A model generated the notes under the pieces. That model searched no databases, was not told the DNA's origin, and worked only from the letters and a program-made list of their open reading frames with translations. A stretch of DNA of 64,000 bases, from NCBI GenBank assembly GCA_024654525.1, contig JANLHI010000032.1, forward strand, positions 124,001 to 188,000. Direction: 5' to 3'. Both the position numbers and the translations under genes were made by a program. Positions 26,612-35,687 of this stretch are shown here, in pieces. Source of the DNA: Patescibacteria group bacterium (GTDB lineage: Bacteria > Patescibacteria > Paceibacteria > UBA6257 > 2-01-FULL-56-20). Position 1 is the first letter of the stretch. Every line of letters starts with the position of its first letter.

Positions 26612-27208
26612 ATGCAACACTATATCAAAGAATATCTCGAACGCGAGATTGAAATGCTTCGTAATCTTCCTCATGAAGAAATTGCAAAAGCGATTGACGT
26701 GCTCCACGCGTGCTACGAGCGCGATGGGCGCATCTATATTTTTGGAAACGGGGGTTCGCTCGCGATAGCGACGCATTGGGTGAGCGATTTTAATAAAACC
26801 GTATTCAGTCACAATCTCAAACATTCTGCGCGACGGTTTCAGGCAATTCGTGTGCCGACGACGGAGTCCGAGCTCACCGCATGGGCGAACGATGTGGGGT
26901 ACGACATGGTGTTTGCCGGACCGCTTCAAAATTATCTTCAAGACTCGGATGTGGTGGTGGCAATTTCAAGTTCGGGAAATTCCGAAAATATTATCAAAGC
27001 GGTAGAGCTTGCGAAATCGCGCAAAATTCCGGTAATAGGCCTTTCGGGATTTGATGGGGGAAAATTGAATGAGTTGTCGGATATCAAAGTCCTTGTTTCG
27101 AGTTCTCAAGGAGAGTATGAGCTGGTGGAAGGAGCGCACATGGTGATATTCCACCTTATGACAAAATATTTTAAGGATTACCTTGACCATGCAAGCAAAA
27201 AGCAATGA
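26612..27208 (+). CDS. gmhA: Sedoheptulose 7-phosphate isomerase (SIS domain)
   Basis: A 198-residue SIS-domain protein. FGNGGSLAIATHWVSDFNK and ISSSGNSENIIKAVELAK are the phosphosugar-binding segments of GmhA, which isomerises sedoheptulose 7-phosphate to D-glycero-D-manno-heptose 7-phosphate, the first step of the pathway. Second gene of the operon; its 3' end overlaps the N-terminal extension of gmhB by 20 bp. Confidence 0.85.
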   Translation: MQHYIKEYLEREIEMLRNLPHEEIAKAIDVLHACYERDGRIYIFGNGGSLAIATHWVSDFNKTVFSHNLKHSARRFQAIRVPTTESELTAWANDVGYDMVFAGPLQNYLQDSDVVVAISSSGNSENIIKAVELAKSRKIPVIGLSGFDGGKLNELSDIKVLVSSSQGEYELVEGAHMVIFHLMTKYFKDYLDHASKKQ

Positions 27209-27836
27209 TACCACTCACAAGAAAGAGGAGCGGGCTTGCCCGCCAAAGCCCCGCCTGCCGACAGGCGGGTTCGCGCGAAGGCGGGCCGTTTTCCTCGATC
27301 GCGACGGGGTAATCAATCACGAAGTGAATTATCTCGCGCGCGTGGAAGACCTTCGTCTTATCCGCGGCGCGGCGGCGGCAATCAGGCGGTTGAATACACT
27401 CGGCATCCTCGCGGTGGTAATCACCAATCAGGGCGGAATTGCAAAGGGCTTATTTACCGAGAAAGACCTCCACAGAATCCACAAAGAAATACACCGGCGA
27501 CTCGGGCGGCAGGGGGCTCGCCTCGACGGCGTTTTTTATTGCCCGCATCGTCCGGAAGGGGTGGTGAAGGAGTATGTAACCGTGTGCCTGTGTCGGAAAC
27601 CCGGGACGCTTATGGTGGAAAAAGCGGTGAAGGAATTGGATATTGATTTTAAAAAAAGTTTTTTTGTGGGCGACGCGACGCTTGATATCCTTACGGGGAA
27701 AAATGCGGGTGTGACGACAATTTTGGTGGAAACCGGTTATGGAGGAAGTGACAAAAAACACGAAGTGACGCCGGATTTTACCGCAAAAGACCTGTCGCAT
27801 GCGGTAAAAATTATAGAGAAACACGGTAAGAAATAA
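27189..27836 (+). CDS. gmhB: D-glycero-D-manno-heptose 1,7-bisphosphate phosphatase with repeat-derived N terminus
   Basis: A 215-residue HAD phosphatase: FLDRDGVIN with nucleophile D37 and D39, the zinc-binding Cys/His loop (FYCPHRPEG and CLCRKPG) and FFVGDATLDILTG are typical of GmhB. The family normally starts only a few residues before the DxD motif; here about 30 extra residues (CPPKPRLPTGG and flanks) are encoded by a GC-rich palindromic element at 27240-27290, apparently inserted in frame. The catalytic core is complete, so activity is expected. Confidence 0.85.
   Translation: MQAKSNDTTHKKEERACPPKPRLPTGGFARRRAVFLDRDGVINHEVNYLARVEDLRLIRGAAAAIRRLNTLGILAVVITNQGGIAKGLFTEKDLHRIHKEIHRRLGRQGARLDGVFYCPHRPEGVVKEYVTVCLCRKPGTLMVEKAVKELDIDFKKSFFVGDATLDILTGKNAGVTTILVETGYGGSDKKHEVTPDFTAKDLSHAVKIIEKHGKK
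27250..27269. repeat. GC-rich palindrome inside gmhB
   Basis: An 8-bp perfect stem, CCCGCCTG with CAGGCGGG, and CCGA loop. It belongs to the same palindrome type as 41346-41367 and 43533-43548 (CCTGCC/GGCAGG core). Here it sits within coding sequence and adds residues to the GmhB N terminus. Confidence 0.75.
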
Positions 27837-28618
27837 TGAGTAATCAACAATCAATGTTTATTAAACAAGCCGTCATTCTTTCCGCGGGGCTTGGCACGCG
27901 CCTCCGTCCGCTCACGGACAATATCCCGAAAGTGATGATTCCTCTCGCGGGGAAGCCCCTGCTTCACTGGCACATCGAGCAGTTCAAAAAACACGGTGTT
28001 ACGGATTTTTTCATCAATCTTCATTATTTGCCCGACACGATACGGGATTATTTTGGTGACGGTTCGCAGTTTGGAGTAAAAATCATCTATGTATACGAGC
28101 CCGAGATCATGGGTACTGCAGGCGGGATGAAAAATTTTGATGGAACCCTTGATGATGTTTTTTTCTTAATGTATGGCGACATGGCAAGTTTTCTCGATTA
28201 TAGAAAGATGGCGGATGCTTTTTTTGCAAAGCCTGCTGATGCACTTGGCATGATGGTGGTGGGGCACAACAATCATCCGCAGGACTCCGACCTTGTAGTG
28301 GCGGATAAAACGCTCAAATTTGAAAATATTTATATCAAACCGCACAAGGAAATGCCCGCCTCGCCGACAAGCGAACCGCTGCCTTTTTATACAATGGACG
28401 CGGCATTCGTATTTCGGAAAGAAATTTTAAAATACATTCCCGCGAAGACTCGCTATCAGATTGACCACGACTTACTTCCCAAAATTCTCGCGGAAGGAAA
28501 GTCATTTTATGGCTACGAAACGAATGAGTATCTCTACGATGTGGGCACGATGGAGCGCTATCGCGCGGCGGAGGAATATGCAAAGAAGATTACCAACCCC
28601 AACCACTCTATTGAGTAG
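27836..28618 (+). CDS. Sugar nucleotidyltransferase (HddC/mannose-1-phosphate guanylyltransferase-like)
   Basis: A 260-residue GT-A nucleotidyltransferase with LSAGLGTRLRPLTDNIPKVMIPLAG, the GxGxRxxPxTxxxPK signature, and MYGDM at the metal site. In this operon it should couple heptose 1-phosphate to GTP, giving GDP-D-glycero-alpha-D-manno-heptose (HddC role); mannose 1-phosphate is the alternative substrate. The start ATG overlaps the gmhB stop. A 42-bp perfect palindrome ends the operon. Confidence 0.8.
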   Translation: MSNQQSMFIKQAVILSAGLGTRLRPLTDNIPKVMIPLAGKPLLHWHIEQFKKHGVTDFFINLHYLPDTIRDYFGDGSQFGVKIIYVYEPEIMGTAGGMKNFDGTLDDVFFLMYGDMASFLDYRKMADAFFAKPADALGMMVVGHNNHPQDSDLVVADKTLKFENIYIKPHKEMPASPTSEPLPFYTMDAAFVFRKEILKYIPAKTRYQIDHDLLPKILAEGKSFYGYETNEYLYDVGTMERYRAAEEYAKKITNPNHSIE

Positions 28619-28638
28619 CGGAAGTTCTATAGTGTTTT

Positions 28639-28680
28639 AAAACCTTACATCACTCACGATCGTGAGTGATGTAAGGTTTT
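28639..28680 (+). terminator. 42-bp perfect palindrome, terminator of the GDP-heptose operon
   Basis: 21-bp arms with no loop bases and no mismatch, centred on GATC, with A4 at the start and T5 at the end. Such a long perfect palindrome is rare; as RNA it is a very strong bidirectional terminator. Confidence 0.8.
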
Positions 28681-28714
28681 TCTCAATACGTTTCTTAATG
28701 GTGTAAAAACTAAA

Positions 28715-28746
28715 CACCGCGCAAACCCCATGGGGTCTGCGCGGTG
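28715..28746 (-). terminator. Terminator of the GalT-like gene
   Basis: CACCGCGCA pairs with TGCGCGGTG and ACCCC with GGGGT around an AT centre, one mismatch. On the minus strand it is followed by TTTAGTTTTT, so it ends the minus-strand gene at 28794. Confidence 0.8.
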
Positions 28747-28793
28747 CGCGAAATTGCTACTGTTTCCGAATTTCTATCAGTACTGCCTCGCGT

Positions 28794-29613
28794 TTAGTCC
28801 GCGAGGAGGAAATCCCGGGTTGCCTCGTGCGGCCAGGGGAGGGTGAACGGCGTCCTGTGGTCGAGCGCCATCCATTCCGACCCGCCCCATTGGTTCAGAA
28901 TGGGGATGTAGCGGGCAAACCACTCTCCCGGATCATTAAAGGCGACGAGGAAGCAATAATCCGGATTGTTGAATTTCTGGTTGAATTTCAGGATAAGGCG
29001 GAGCGCATCCTCCGCGAGGCGTTCGGGGAAGGCGTCGCGCTTGGTATAGTCAGGCCTTGGATAAATAAGTGCTTCGCCTGCGCGTACTCCTGTGAGTACG
29101 GTTACGAATGCTTCGCTTTCCCAAAGATCAATCATGTCGTTTCCAATTCTGAGTTCTTTTGGCTCGGTGCCGGGTTGGAGTACATGCCAGTGATGATGCG
29201 GGAAGTTTTGCCCCGCGCCGTACCCGACATGGGTAAAAATCCACGTGGGGAACGGGTCGGTTCTTCCACATATCATTTCATCTCGGGCGAACCGAAGTGC
29301 GGTAGAAAGCAGCTTTCCCCCCCCCTAAACTCCACAGCGTTATCGCATCCCAACATTCATCGGGAGTGATGAGACGATGGAATGAGAAAGGGCTGTTGTT
29401 GTTCTGAAATCCTTTCCATCTTCGCGAGAGAGAATGCTCGTCAATCTGTGGTTGTGTACAAAGGGGGCAATCCTCCCTTTTATGGGGATATTGTGGGCAG
29501 TTCATAGGAACTTGCCACGGTCGAACTGTTTTTACTGCCGTCCGTGTCCCGCCGCACAGAGTGAGATGTCCGCCAATCGTGGTTTGTACCACGCCCTCAA
29601 GAGGGATTTTCAT
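28794..29613 (-). pseudogene. Galactose-1-phosphate uridylyltransferase/HIT-like gene, frameshifted at a G9 tract
   Basis: Two overlapping frames together form one protein of about 272 residues. The first (29613 to 29278) holds a zinc-type CPLC and the N-terminal sheet; the second (to 28794) holds GAGQNFPHHHWHVLQ, the nucleotidyl-transfer histidine motif of the GalT/HIT superfamily. The frame breaks at nine G on the coding strand (29317-29325); eight G would restore one frame reading from SLGGGK into LLSTALRFARDE. The donor sugar is unknown. Either an off-phase of a switchable gene, a real null, or a homopolymer sequencing error. It has a Shine-Dalgarno (AAAGGA) and its own terminator. Confidence 0.75.
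29317..29325 (-). repeat. Poly-G (nine) tract at the GalT-like frameshift
   Basis: Nine C on the plus strand. One base fewer makes a single open frame across 28794-29613. Confidence 0.8.
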
Positions 29614-29759
29614 GGTTGATTCCTTTCGTTTCAGTCGTTATTTATTTGCCAAATTTGCAGCTTCCCCATGTCCGCAAACCGGCCATGAGAAGTGGGGATA
29701 TAATGTCATTTTAAATAGTGTTTGTCAACAATAACAACTTTTGTTACGCTATATGCACT

Positions 29760-30581
29760 ATGCCTCGCGTAAGTATCATTATGGCGACGTACAATCGTGC
29801 CGCGCTTTTACATAAAGCAGTGGAGAGTGTGATGCGTCAAACTATGAAGGATTGGGAGCTGATTATTATCAACGACGCGTCTTCGGATGACACGCAGAAT
29901 AAACTCGCGGAGCTTCGCGCTCGCGACAAGAGAATCATCACGCTCGCGAACGAAGTGAATCTCGGCATTTCCAAAACCTATAACAAAGGATTTCGTGTTG
30001 CGAAAGGGGAGTTTATTGCAATGATTGATGACGATGACGCGTGGATTCCCGATAATAAATTAGAAAAACAAGTGCGATTTCTCGGTTCACATTCCGACTA
30101 CGTGGGGTGTGGCGGTGGTGTGATTGCAGTAGCTACGGAAGGAAAGGAATTATATCGGTATTTAAAACCCGAACGCGACGAGGAAATTCGGCGTTACATG
30201 CTTTTTTCCAATCCGATGGCGAACAGTACCACGGTATTTCGCCGTGAGGTTGGTGAGAAGGTGGGGTGGTACGACGAATCCATCCGTTATGCGGGTGATC
30301 GGGATTTTTGGTTGAAAATGGGGCTTCAAGGAAAGCTTTGCAATGTGCCCGATTATTTTTCTTATTACACCAAAGGAACTGCGAATACCTCTATCGCAAG
30401 AATGCGCCCACATCTCAAGACTGCATTTATGGTGATGCGGCGCTATAAGGGGAAATATCCTCGATATACTGCGGCATTTTGCGCAAATCTTATTCAGTAT
30501 TGGTATGCCTTTCTCCCTGCGGGAATACGGAATGCGTCCCATACGACTGCGGCGCGCGTGAAACGGATGCTGTTCAAGTAA
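29760..30581 (+). CDS. Glycosyltransferase family 2
   Basis: A 273-residue GT-A enzyme with RVSIIMATYNRAALLHKAVESV at the N terminus, IINDASSDDT and IDDDDAW (metal site), and RYAGDRDFWLKM in the catalytic region. The ATG at 29760 is preferred over an upstream one at 29718 because the family begins directly before VSIIMATYN. Upstream, TTGTCA and TACGCT with a 17-bp spacer give a promoter close to the start. It ends 4 bp from the convergent flippase gene. Confidence 0.85.
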   Translation: MPRVSIIMATYNRAALLHKAVESVMRQTMKDWELIIINDASSDDTQNKLAELRARDKRIITLANEVNLGISKTYNKGFRVAKGEFIAMIDDDDAWIPDNKLEKQVRFLGSHSDYVGCGGGVIAVATEGKELYRYLKPERDEEIRRYMLFSNPMANSTTVFRREVGEKVGWYDESIRYAGDRDFWLKMGLQGKLCNVPDYFSYYTKGTANTSIARMRPHLKTAFMVMRRYKGKYPRYTAAFCANLIQYWYAFLPAGIRNASHTTAARVKRMLFK

Positions 30582-30585
30582 ATAA

Positions 30586-32052
30586 TTACCCGCCGAGTAT
30601 CGCGTGTCGGGCTTCCTTGAGCAATGGTTCTTTAAGGAGGTAGAGCGCAAGTGCGTACACAATCCCTCCGAGCGCGATTATTCCGATTACATGCACGCCG
30701 ATGAAAGCGAAGAGAAGAGTGATTGCCGTCATCGCGAGTGTGGATACGATTGCGATGGGCAGGTAAGTGAATACCGCGAAAGGAACATGGGTGCGGAGCG
30801 TGCCCCAAAGGTACGCGGTACTTGCTATTTGTGCAATGAAGGTTGCCCACGCGCATCCGGCGATGCCGAATTGCGGGATGAGGAGGAGATTCAGTGCTAC
30901 GTTCGAGAGCCCGCCGATCGTGGCATATACGGTAAGCGCTTTCGAGCGGTGATAGGCGAAAAGTGCGTTTGAGAGAATCACCACGGGGAAATCAACAATG
31001 AGCGTGAGGAGAAGAATCCGGAACGCATCGGTGCCGGGGAGGAACTCCGTGCCGAAAAGAAAAGAAATAATATGAGGCGCGAGGACAATGCCGCCCGCGG
31101 CGAGCGGAAGTGCGATGAGAAATATGGCGGTAAGCGTTTTCTCAAGTGCGGCTTTCATAAGTGGCGGCGCGGTTGTAGCAAGACGTGAAAACGCAGGAAA
31201 TGCGCTTACCGCGAGAATGGAGGGGATGATATAGAGGAGTTGTACGATGCGGTACACTGCCGAATAAAATCCGACATCTTCCGCCGAGCGGAGCCAGCCT
31301 ACCATAAGTACGTCGGTGTTGAGCATAAGGAGCCCGAGGAGCGCCGCAAGCGACAGCGGCCACGCGGAAGAAAAGATGGGCTTTACGAGCTCGGGGGCGA
31401 ATTGGGAAAAGAATCGGGGCGGGAACTGGCGACGGAGCGCAAAAAATGTTGCGACGGTGCCCGCGGCGATGCCAAGCGCGTAGGCATACGTGAATGACGC
31501 GGGAGTGGGAACGACGGCGAGGAATACGAATCCGAATATGACTATCGCGGTGTTGGTGAGGAGAAAAAGCCCCGCTTCCCATTCCATCCGTTCCATTGCG
31601 CGGATGACGGAGGCGCCGAACTCTCGGAGTGCGTCGAATGCAAGGAGAAATGCAATGATGGGTAGGAGTGGCTTCGCCGCCGCGATGGTGGTAAAGAGCG
31701 GCGCGCCGAAAAGTACAATGGCGACTCCTGCCACGATAAGAACGAATTTAAGGAAAAGTGTAGTGGAGAGGATGCGTGCGCGATGCACAGGGTCTGGGTT
31801 TTTTGCGGTTTCACGGATGAGTACCTGGCTTATGCCCACGTCGGTAAATGGCGTGAGAAAGGCGGCGAGCGTTACGCCGTAAGAAAACACTCCCCATCCC
31901 TCGGCGCCCAAGAGGCGCGCGGCATAAATAATAACCACGGCGCGGATGAGGCGTCCTCCGAAGTTTGAAACGGAAAGCCAGAATGTGTTTTTTGCAATGC
32001 GCTGGCGCGTGGAGGCGTTTTTAAAGAGGAAAGACTTTACCCGTGCAAGCAT
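30586..32052 (-). CDS. Oligosaccharide flippase (Wzx/MATE-like)
   Basis: A 488-residue polytopic protein with about 12-14 membrane helices. The N terminus (NTFWLSVSNFGGRLIRAVVIIYAARLLG) and YSAVYRIVQLLYIIPSILAVSAFPAFSR are typical of polysaccharide flippases of the RfbX/Wzx type. It would flip the undecaprenyl-linked repeat unit to the outer face, between the glycosyltransferases and the ligase of this island. Confidence 0.85.
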   Translation of the reverse strand: MLARVKSFLFKNASTRQRIAKNTFWLSVSNFGGRLIRAVVIIYAARLLGAEGWGVFSYGVTLAAFLTPFTDVGISQVLIRETAKNPDPVHRARILSTTLFLKFVLIVAGVAIVLFGAPLFTTIAAAKPLLPIIAFLLAFDALREFGASVIRAMERMEWEAGLFLLTNTAIVIFGFVFLAVVPTPASFTYAYALGIAAGTVATFFALRRQFPPRFFSQFAPELVKPIFSSAWPLSLAALLGLLMLNTDVLMVGWLRSAEDVGFYSAVYRIVQLLYIIPSILAVSAFPAFSRLATTAPPLMKAALEKTLTAIFLIALPLAAGGIVLAPHIISFLFGTEFLPGTDAFRILLLTLIVDFPVVILSNALFAYHRSKALTVYATIGGLSNVALNLLLIPQFGIAGCAWATFIAQIASTAYLWGTLRTHVPFAVFTYLPIAIVSTLAMTAITLLFAFIGVHVIGIIALGGIVYALALYLLKEPLLKEARHAILGG

Positions 32053-32083
32053 TTAGGGTATATTTTAGCGCATATAACATGCC

Positions 32084-32542
32084 ATGGCGAACACTCTCAA
32101 AAGTAAAAAAATAGTTGCGGTAAGTGGAGGATTCGATCCTATTCATGTGGGGCACGTTCGTCTTTTTGAAGAAGCGAAAAAATTAGGGGATTATTTGGTG
32201 GTGATTTTGAACAATGACAATTGGCTTCGGAAAAAGAAAATCCATATTTTCATGTCCGAAAAGGAACGCGCCGAAATTATTTCCGGACTTCGCGTAGTGG
32301 ATGAGGTGGTACTTACCGAACATCCGGAAAATCCGGAGGATGCAAGTGTGTGCGATGCGTTGCGGAAAATCCGCCCTCATATATTTGCAAATGGGGGAGA
32401 CAGGACCCATAGTAATATTCCCGAGGTTTCGGTGTGTGAGGAAATCGGGTGCGAGATGATATTCAACGTGGGTCCGGGTGGGAAGGTGCAATCGAGTTCG
32501 TGGTTGCTTTCCGATTATGTGAAGAAAACTACGCAGGAGTAG
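32084..32542 (+). CDS. Adenylyl/cytidylyltransferase family protein
   Basis: A 152-residue nucleotidyltransferase-fold protein with VSGGFDPIHVGHVRLFEEAKKLG (HxGH) and IFANGGDR. It is related to the RfaE domain and glycerol-phosphate cytidylyltransferases; the substrate cannot be fixed from sequence. In this setting a sugar 1-phosphate or polyol phosphate is likely. It stands alone between the divergent flippase gene and a bidirectional terminator. Confidence 0.75.
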   Translation: MANTLKSKKIVAVSGGFDPIHVGHVRLFEEAKKLGDYLVVILNNDNWLRKKKIHIFMSEKERAEIISGLRVVDEVVLTEHPENPEDASVCDALRKIRPHIFANGGDRTHSNIPEVSVCEEIGCEMIFNVGPGGKVQSSSWLLSDYVKKTTQE

Positions 32543-32558
32543 ATAACACGCGAAATAA

Positions 32559-32589
32559 AAAAAACACCGCGGGGTGTGCGGTGTTTTTT
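32559..32589. terminator. Bidirectional terminator between convergent genes
   Basis: Twelve-bp perfect stem, AAAAAACACCGC with GCGGTGTTTTTT, and a 7-nt loop. It serves the nucleotidyltransferase (plus) and the epimerase gene (minus). Confidence 0.85.
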
Positions 32590-32597
32590 TATAGCGA

Positions 32598-33515
32598 TTA
32601 TAATTCCCGTATTGTGCGTTCTATTCCTTCACGAAGAGTGATCGCCGGTTTCCAACCGAGGATTTTTTTGGCGCGTGACGCATCAAGCGCGATCTGGTAC
32701 ACCTCGCCTTTGCGGTAGGGAGCGTAGTTCGGTTTCTTTTCAAACCCCGTTGCACGCGCAACTTCGGCGAAAATCATATTGTCGGATATTTTCTTGCCCC
32801 AGCCGAGGTTTACGGTAATATTCGTGCCTTTGCGGAGGGCGATAACGTTTGCGTCCGCGAGGTCGCCTACATAGGTATAATCGCGGCATTTTGTGCCGTC
32901 ACCGAAAATAACAGGGGATTCCCCTCCCTTCATAAGTCCTCCGAATATCGCAATGACTCCCGCTTCTCCTTTCGGGTTTTGGCGGGGACCATATACATTC
33001 GGATAGCGGAAAATAAGGTAGGTAAGCCCGTATTGACGCGCATAGAATTTGATAAGTTCTTCGCCGAGTGATTTTGACAATCCGTATGGCGAAAGGGGGA
33101 CGGATGCCGTCGATTCATCCGCGGGAATCTTTTTTGGTTCGCCATAGATTGCGCCTCCCGTGGAGGAGAAAATAAATTTCTTTTTCCCCTTCCCATATTC
33201 TCCAAAAGCGAGAAGTACATTTGTCGTGCCGAGTACGTTTACCTCAAGCGTGGGAATCGGGTTGCGGAGCGACTTTACCACTTCCGCGATTGCGGCGTGA
33301 TGGTTCACCACTTCCGGCTTCTCGCGCGCAAAAATCTTTTTCATCCGCGCAAGGTCGCGGATGTCGGCTTCATAAAACGTCGCTTTTTTGGGGACGTTGC
33401 GGCGGAATCCGGTGGCGAGATTGTCTATTATTGCCACGCGGTGCCCTTTCGCGATGTAGGCATCGGCAACGTGGCTTGCAATAAATCCCGCCCCTCCTGT
33501 GATGATTATTTTCAT
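32598..33515 (-). CDS. NAD-dependent nucleotide-sugar epimerase
   Basis: A 305-residue extended SDR: GGAGFIASHVADAYIAKGH (the usual GxxGxxG with Ala at the third Gly), HHAAIAEVVKSLRNP and catalytic SPYGLSKSLGE. This is the pattern of UDP-glucose 4-epimerase (GalE) relatives. It is the last gene of the minus-strand run with the glycosylphosphotransferase and GT2 genes, and may supply the first sugar. Confidence 0.8.
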   Translation of the reverse strand: MKIIITGGAGFIASHVADAYIAKGHRVAIIDNLATGFRRNVPKKATFYEADIRDLARMKKIFAREKPEVVNHHAAIAEVVKSLRNPIPTLEVNVLGTTNVLLAFGEYGKGKKKFIFSSTGGAIYGEPKKIPADESTASVPLSPYGLSKSLGEELIKFYARQYGLTYLIFRYPNVYGPRQNPKGEAGVIAIFGGLMKGGESPVIFGDGTKCRDYTYVGDLADANVIALRKGTNITVNLGWGKKISDNMIFAEVARATGFEKKPNYAPYRKGEVYQIALDASRAKKILGWKPAITLREGIERTIREL

Positions 33516-33536
33516 AATGTTATGTTTTTTTCTGCA

Positions 33537-34889
33537 TCATTTTGGTGTGACGAACAACGTTTTGAAAGTTTTGAGTATGATCACCACATCGAGAAGGAAT
33601 GATCTATTTTTTATATAGTATATATCATACTGTAATTTTTCCACGACATCTTCCTCATTCGTATCGCTTCCGTGGTGAATTTGTGCCCATCCCGTGATGC
33701 CGGGTTTTATGAGTAGGCGCGCTTCATAATATGGAATTTTTTCTTTGAGTATTTGCACAAATTCTGGACGTTCGGGTCTCGGGCCCACGAAGGATATCTC
33801 TCCTCTCAATACGTTCCAAAGTTGCGGCATTTCATCAAGGTGCATGAGACGAATTATTTTTCCAAAGGGAGTTATGCGAGCATCATTTGACGTTGCCCAT
33901 TGAGCGCCTTGTGTCTCTGCCTGTCCGTCTGGAGAGAGTGCCACCATACTTCTAAACTTAACGAGGATGAATTCTTTGCCGAGCTTCCCAATTCTTTTTT
34001 GACGTATCAGTATGGGGCCTCGCGATGTTGTCGCGATGATGCATGCGATGAGTATTCCAAGCGGAAGAAGAATAATACTTAGTAATAATGCCGCGCAAAA
34101 TTCTACACCTTGCCGAAAAGAAGCATATGCGTGATGTGTTGCCGTAATATTGTCGAGTACCCATCGTTCCTCGATGTCTCGAATGGGTATTTTCTTCATA
34201 AGAAGCTCGTAGAAAGAGGGGAGATCTTGAATTTCTATCGTGGTATTTATAACTCCATAAAGCTCTTTCGCAAAAATTTGAGAATGTTTCAAATTGGTAT
34301 CGATTATTATTAAATTTGCGTGATGATGCAATATTGTTTCGCGAAGGTTCCCTTGCGCAGAGAATCGGGATTCGGGATCGGGTATCCATTCCGCAATGCG
34401 ATAACCGAGTTGGGGGTTGCGTCCTATATATTCGTGGAGCTCTGTCGCGCTTCTTCCCGTGCCGATAAGTATCACGGTGTTTGGAGCGGTTCCCATTATT
34501 GCCAGCGCGTTCCATGTGCGTCTCCAAATAAGTTCCAATATTGTAAAGAATACCAGTACCAATAGAAGATTTGTTTTGGGAGCGATTTCAAAAAACGGAA
34601 TAAGATAGAAAAGGGCAATTGCAACTATCGCGTTTGTGACAAGCGCGAAGCCAAGTGTCTTAAAAAATTCTACACTGTTGCGCAGTTTACGAATATCATA
34701 AAGACCTGCGATATAAAAAATCAATATCCATGTTGCGAATATGATAGAGAAGGGGACTGCTTGTCGATTGGAGAGTTCTTGCGAAAAAAATTCTCCGTAG
34801 CGAATGATGAGTGTAATCACCAAGCTCACATAGAGAGTCGCAAGGTCTCCAATTGGAAGTAATAGCGTTTTTATATGGTTTGCCGACAT
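33537..34889 (-). CDS. Polyprenyl glycosylphosphotransferase (WbaP/WcaJ-like)
   Basis: A 450-residue protein: four N-terminal membrane helices, a central CoA-binding-like domain (VILIGTGRSATELHEYI), a further hydrophobic segment, then the catalytic bacterial sugar transferase domain with KFRSM, DEMPQLWNVLRGEISFVGPRPERPEF and KPGITGWAQ. It loads the first sugar phosphate onto undecaprenyl phosphate and so starts assembly of the glycan. The Met at 34889 avoids overlap with the upstream GT2 gene's stop region. Confidence 0.9.
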   Translation of the reverse strand: MSANHIKTLLLPIGDLATLYVSLVITLIIRYGEFFSQELSNRQAVPFSIIFATWILIFYIAGLYDIRKLRNSVEFFKTLGFALVTNAIVAIALFYLIPFFEIAPKTNLLLVLVFFTILELIWRRTWNALAIMGTAPNTVILIGTGRSATELHEYIGRNPQLGYRIAEWIPDPESRFSAQGNLRETILHHHANLIIIDTNLKHSQIFAKELYGVINTTIEIQDLPSFYELLMKKIPIRDIEERWVLDNITATHHAYASFRQGVEFCAALLLSIILLPLGILIACIIATTSRGPILIRQKRIGKLGKEFILVKFRSMVALSPDGQAETQGAQWATSNDARITPFGKIIRLMHLDEMPQLWNVLRGEISFVGPRPERPEFVQILKEKIPYYEARLLIKPGITGWAQIHHGSDTNEEDVVEKLQYDIYYIKNRSFLLDVVIILKTFKTLFVTPK

Positions 34890-34908
34890 TTGGAGTGGTG
34901 GGGAAATC

Positions 34909-35679
34909 CTACGAGCGTTTTGGACGCACGTCAATGGATTTTTTTGTATAGGGTTTTTTAAAGAACGTAATCCAAAAATAATTCATCGTATATCGGATGC
35001 CTACTTTTACAATTCCTTCGTGTGTAAGACGACGTCCAGAGCTTTTGGCGCGGAGAAATGGTGTGAATTTTACCTTCCCAATTTTACTTAAGCGATGCGC
35101 GGTATCGGTATCATCACCATAAAAAGAAATTGCGGTATTATAGCCGCCGATTGTGGTAAGGGCGGCACGACGGGCAATAAAATTTCCACCGAACGTCATT
35201 GATCCTCCTCCGAAAATATGACGGTTGGTAAAATATACTACAAACGCCAGTGTGTAAAATGCGTAAACAAGTATGCGTGCATGAAAAGGAAGGTCATAAT
35301 AAGCGTAGGGGCCGGAAAGTGCCACAAGCCGCGGATTTTTTTTAAATTCCCGAATTACTTTGGTGAGCCATCCTTTTGAAATCATGGTGTCGGCATCGAT
35401 ATTCGCAATGAATGTGCCGTGTGCGTGAGTAAATCCGGTATGGCGCGCATATCCCGTTCCTTTGCGGGGCTCGTCGATTACAAGCGCGCCGGCATTTTTT
35501 GCTACAGACCTTGTGGTATCGGTTGATGCATTGTTTATCACGATGATTTCTGCGGAAATAGGCGAGCGCGCAAGCTCTGCTTTAATTGATTCGATACAGT
35601 CACTGATCCCGCTTTCTTCATTGTGAGCGGGGATTATGAAGCTTATTGTCACTTCTTTTTTTCTTTGAGTATTTGGCAT
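34909..35679 (-). CDS. Glycosyltransferase family 2
   Basis: A 256-residue GT-A protein: TISFIIPAHNEESGISDCIESI, INNASTDTT, and NIDADTM at the metal site; a hydrophobic stretch near residues 145-165 suggests membrane association. Start chosen at 35679 (MPNTQRKKEV), 8 bp after the stop of the preceding GT2 gene. Part of the tight minus-strand run 32.6-37.0 kb. Confidence 0.85.
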   Translation of the reverse strand: MPNTQRKKEVTISFIIPAHNEESGISDCIESIKAELARSPISAEIIVINNASTDTTRSVAKNAGALVIDEPRKGTGYARHTGFTHAHGTFIANIDADTMISKGWLTKVIREFKKNPRLVALSGPYAYYDLPFHARILVYAFYTLAFVVYFTNRHIFGGGSMTFGGNFIARRAALTTIGGYNTAISFYGDDTDTAHRLSKIGKVKFTPFLRAKSSGRRLTHEGIVKVGIRYTMNYFWITFFKKPYTKKSIDVRPKRS

Positions 35680-35687
35680 TAGTAATG

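Noticed and set aside
29278..29613. Two separate genes for the GalT/HIT-like region
   Set aside because: Neither part is a full domain; together with one G fewer they form a single protein of normal length.
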